In this document: positions 13,769 to 15,125 of the stretch, one piece after another
Layout: each line of letters starts with the position of its first letter
How positions within the stretch are numbered: the first letter of the stretch is position 1
Assembly: GCA_030624545.1 (NCBI GenBank)
Contig: JAUXJX010000010.1
Span: 1 to 15,125 of the forward strand
Reading direction: 5' to 3'
Length of the DNA stretch: 15,125 nucleotides
Source of the DNA: Bacteroidota bacterium
Lineage (GTDB): Bacteria; Zhuqueibacterota; JdFR-76; DREG01
Made by a program: the position numbers and the translations under genes
Notes under the pieces: model-generated
Database searches by the model: none
Seen by the model: only the letters and a program-made list of their open reading frames with translations
Told to the model about the DNA's origin: nothing

Positions 13769-14769
13769 AAGAGAAGCTTGATAGATTTCGGGTTGCGAAA
13801 TATAGGTTTTTTCTTGAAGCTGAAGCTGATATCAAGCTGGATAAGTTTGCAGGCACTTCTCTCCGAAAAGTTTTTGTTCCCATTTTCAAGCAGATCTCTT
13901 GCCTGAATGAAGAAGGTCCTTGTGAGAATTGCATCAAGGAAAAGGAATGCCCCTTTTTCATCTCCATTGAAAGCGGCAGCTCGGAACCGGATCCGAACTT
14001 GAAGCGCTTTCAAACCCCGCCTAAACCCTTTATCTTTGAGCCTGCTCTACAACGAAGAACTTTCTACCGCCGCAACGAAGAATTTACACTGGATCTGGTT
14101 TTAATCGGCAAGTCAATCGACTTTTTGCCTCAGTTTGTGGCTTCGCTTCGTTGCGTGGGCGAAACCGGCATCGGTCCAAATCGTGGTAGGTTTACCCTAA
14201 AGAATATCGTACCTTTTGATCTGATCAACAATTCCATTTCCGGAAATTACGTTTGGAACAGCAAAACATCCAACGCTGAGGATGCAGCCGTTTCGCTGGC
14301 AGAGCTATATGAGAATTTCGAAGGTGAGTATAAGGAAATCAGGGAGATTTCGGTTTCATTCGTCACTCCTTTGCGAATGAAGCGACTGGGCTCCGGGAAC
14401 TGGCATCTTCATTTTCGGGGCTTGATCCGCAATGTTCTTACAAGAACAGCCAATATGGCGTACAGATATTGCGATTATTCGGAATTTATGGAATTTCCGG
14501 AAATCATCTACAAAAGTGGGATTGTCCGGACGGTTAAAGAAAAGTTCTTTGCGGAAGATTGGCCGCCGCCTTCCGTGCACAAACAGCCCAATAAGCAGAT
14601 CGGCGGATCGTTGGGGAACATAGTCTATAAGGGGAACATTACCGAATTCTGGGGGATATTGAGACTGGCCGAGCTCATACATCTCGGCAAGAATACCAGC
14701 TTTGGTTTCGGTCGGATTGTGGTAGAGCCAAACGAGCTCACCTCGGTTCCCGCCAAACTTGATTTTTGA
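13756..14769 (+). CDS. cas6: CRISPR pre-crRNA processing endoribonuclease Cas6 (RAMP)
   Basis: A 337-aa RAMP-family protein matching the Cas6 type usual in type III and some type I systems, which cuts the CRISPR transcript within repeats. The N-terminal part has GTSLRKVF (family G..LRG.lG) followed by a four-Cys cluster (Cys49, Cys56, Cys59, Cys65, ending CPF), a common feature of this Cas6 group. The middle has GETGIGPNRGRF, a glycine-rich RAMP segment. The C-terminal domain has WHLHFRGLIRNVLTR (His217, His219), GSLGNIVYKGN and the typical glycine loop HLGKNTSFGFGRI (309-321). There is no His before residue 217, so the general base used in some Cas6 enzymes is not obvious. An in-frame TGA at 13747 limits the start to ATG 13756. 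No other cas gene or CRISPR repeat lies inside the window, and 356 non-coding bases follow. Confidence 0.85.
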   Translation: MDELKEKLDRFRVAKYRFFLEAEADIKLDKFAGTSLRKVFVPIFKQISCLNEEGPCENCIKEKECPFFISIESGSSEPDPNLKRFQTPPKPFIFEPALQRRTFYRRNEEFTLDLVLIGKSIDFLPQFVASLRCVGETGIGPNRGRFTLKNIVPFDLINNSISGNYVWNSKTSNAEDAAVSLAELYENFEGEYKEIREISVSFVTPLRMKRLGSGNWHLHFRGLIRNVLTRTANMAYRYCDYSEFMEFPEIIYKSGIVRTVKEKFFAEDWPPPSVHKQPNKQIGGSLGNIVYKGNITEFWGILRLAELIHLGKNTSFGFGRIVVEPNELTSVPAKLDF

Positions 14770-15125
14770 TAGCGCCCCCTTCAGCATATTTCAGTCCGGC
14801 ATTTCAGCAAGATTTCCCATACTCGCGTACCGCGTACTTGCCCACCTTACTCTCCTGATCATCCTTGCATCACGAAAACATTCCTCGTTCATTTAACAAA
14901 GAGCCGGCTGGGTTAAAACGCCACAAGCGTCAGGATTCATGGGGCGCCCAAAAGGACGTGGCTATTATGGCTTAGATGTTCCACGTTTTTGGATTTTAAT
15001 CGCGCATTGCGTTCCGGAGTGTCTTACTGACGATGGGCAGACGAATCTCAAGCTGCCGGAGGGTAAAGAGCGGGGAGAGAGTCAGCGATTTCGAAAGCCA
15101 AATGCGGTTGTTGTGCTCTGAAATA
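14770..15125. other. Region downstream of cas6, no supported gene
   Basis: About 356 bases to the window edge. A 60-codon open frame (14939-15121) has no recognisable motif and no ribosome binding site, so I do not call it. There are no regularly spaced repeats that would mark a CRISPR array. A tandem 7-mer CGCGTAC occurs twice at 14824-14837. The region could hold the leader of an array beginning beyond the window, but nothing here proves it. Confidence 0.5.
14952..14990 (+). terminator. Possible terminator downstream of cas6
   Basis: ACGTGG (14956-14961) pairs with CCACGT (14981-14986) and is followed by a T-run to 14990. G-U and A-U pairs can extend the stem outward from AAGG to TTTT. The 19-nt loop is long. 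It lies about 180 bp after the cas6 stop. Confidence 0.35.

Noticed and set aside
14939..15121. 60-codon open frame downstream of cas6
   Set aside because: No ribosome binding site, no recognisable motif, and a composition unlike a folded protein; probably a chance frame.
14770..15125. CRISPR array or leader next to cas6
   Set aside because: I looked for a direct repeat of 25-40 bases with regular spacing and found none; only a tandem 7-mer is present.
1..15125. tRNA, rRNA, insertion sequence or prophage genes
   Set aside because: No T-loop-like GGTTCGAATCC pattern in the gaps, no transposase, integrase or terminal inverted repeats seen.

Overview
The window looks like chromosome of a Gram-negative (two-membrane) bacterium of middling base composition. 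The evidence for two membranes is a complete envelope-stress module: a Spy/CpxP-like periplasmic protein, an ECF sigma factor, a zinc-finger anti-sigma factor and an RseB-like periplasmic regulator. No rRNA or tRNA is present, so I cannot name the lineage. A receiver-DUF4388 protein, a zinc-finger/deacetylase fusion and a type III-style Cas6 would fit a deeply branching or candidate-phylum bacterium, but that is inference.

Layout. Positions 1-2375 (+) are the end of a surface-polysaccharide or modified-sugar cluster: a glucose-1-phosphate cytidylyltransferase-like enzyme (5' end cut off by the window), a PIG-L/LmbE deacetylase and an NAD-dependent sugar epimerase/dehydratase. Loosely spaced single genes follow (2586-4999, +): a DCC-family thiol-disulfide protein, a stand-alone degenerate receiver protein, and a GT4-like glycosyltransferase closed by a short GC hairpin. 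Positions 5368-8047 (+) are the sigma-E-type operon, with the Spy-like gene first and the anti-sigma and rseB-like genes overlapping; a hairpin with a T-run ends it near 8108. Next come a membrane-anchored polysaccharide deacetylase with a B-box-like cytoplasmic zinc finger (8167-9504, +) and a second degenerate receiver fused to DUF4388 (9581-10324, +). A minus-strand moxR-DUF58 pair (12292 down to 10350) converges on that gene. rlmN (12516-13592, +) diverges from moxR. Last is a cas6 gene (13756-14769, +) with its own strong promoter, a palindrome over the -35 box, and a short upstream ORF that carries the only good ribosome binding site. No CRISPR repeats and no other cas gene are visible before the window ends.

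How the genes fit together. The sigma, anti-sigma, RseB and Spy genes form one expected circuit: envelope damage relieves RseB/anti-sigma control of the ECF sigma factor, which would raise chaperone expression. The sugar genes and the deacetylase act on the same compartment, the cell surface. The points most worth a second look are: the two unrelated receiver proteins that both carry Glu in place of the phosphorylatable Asp; the zinc finger-TM-NodB fusion with a TFDGG motif; the Arg-rich segments in the RseB-like protein; the Asn-for-Glu changes in the glycosyltransferase; and the orphan-looking cas6 with its unusual 5' region. I see no clear multi-gene novel system.
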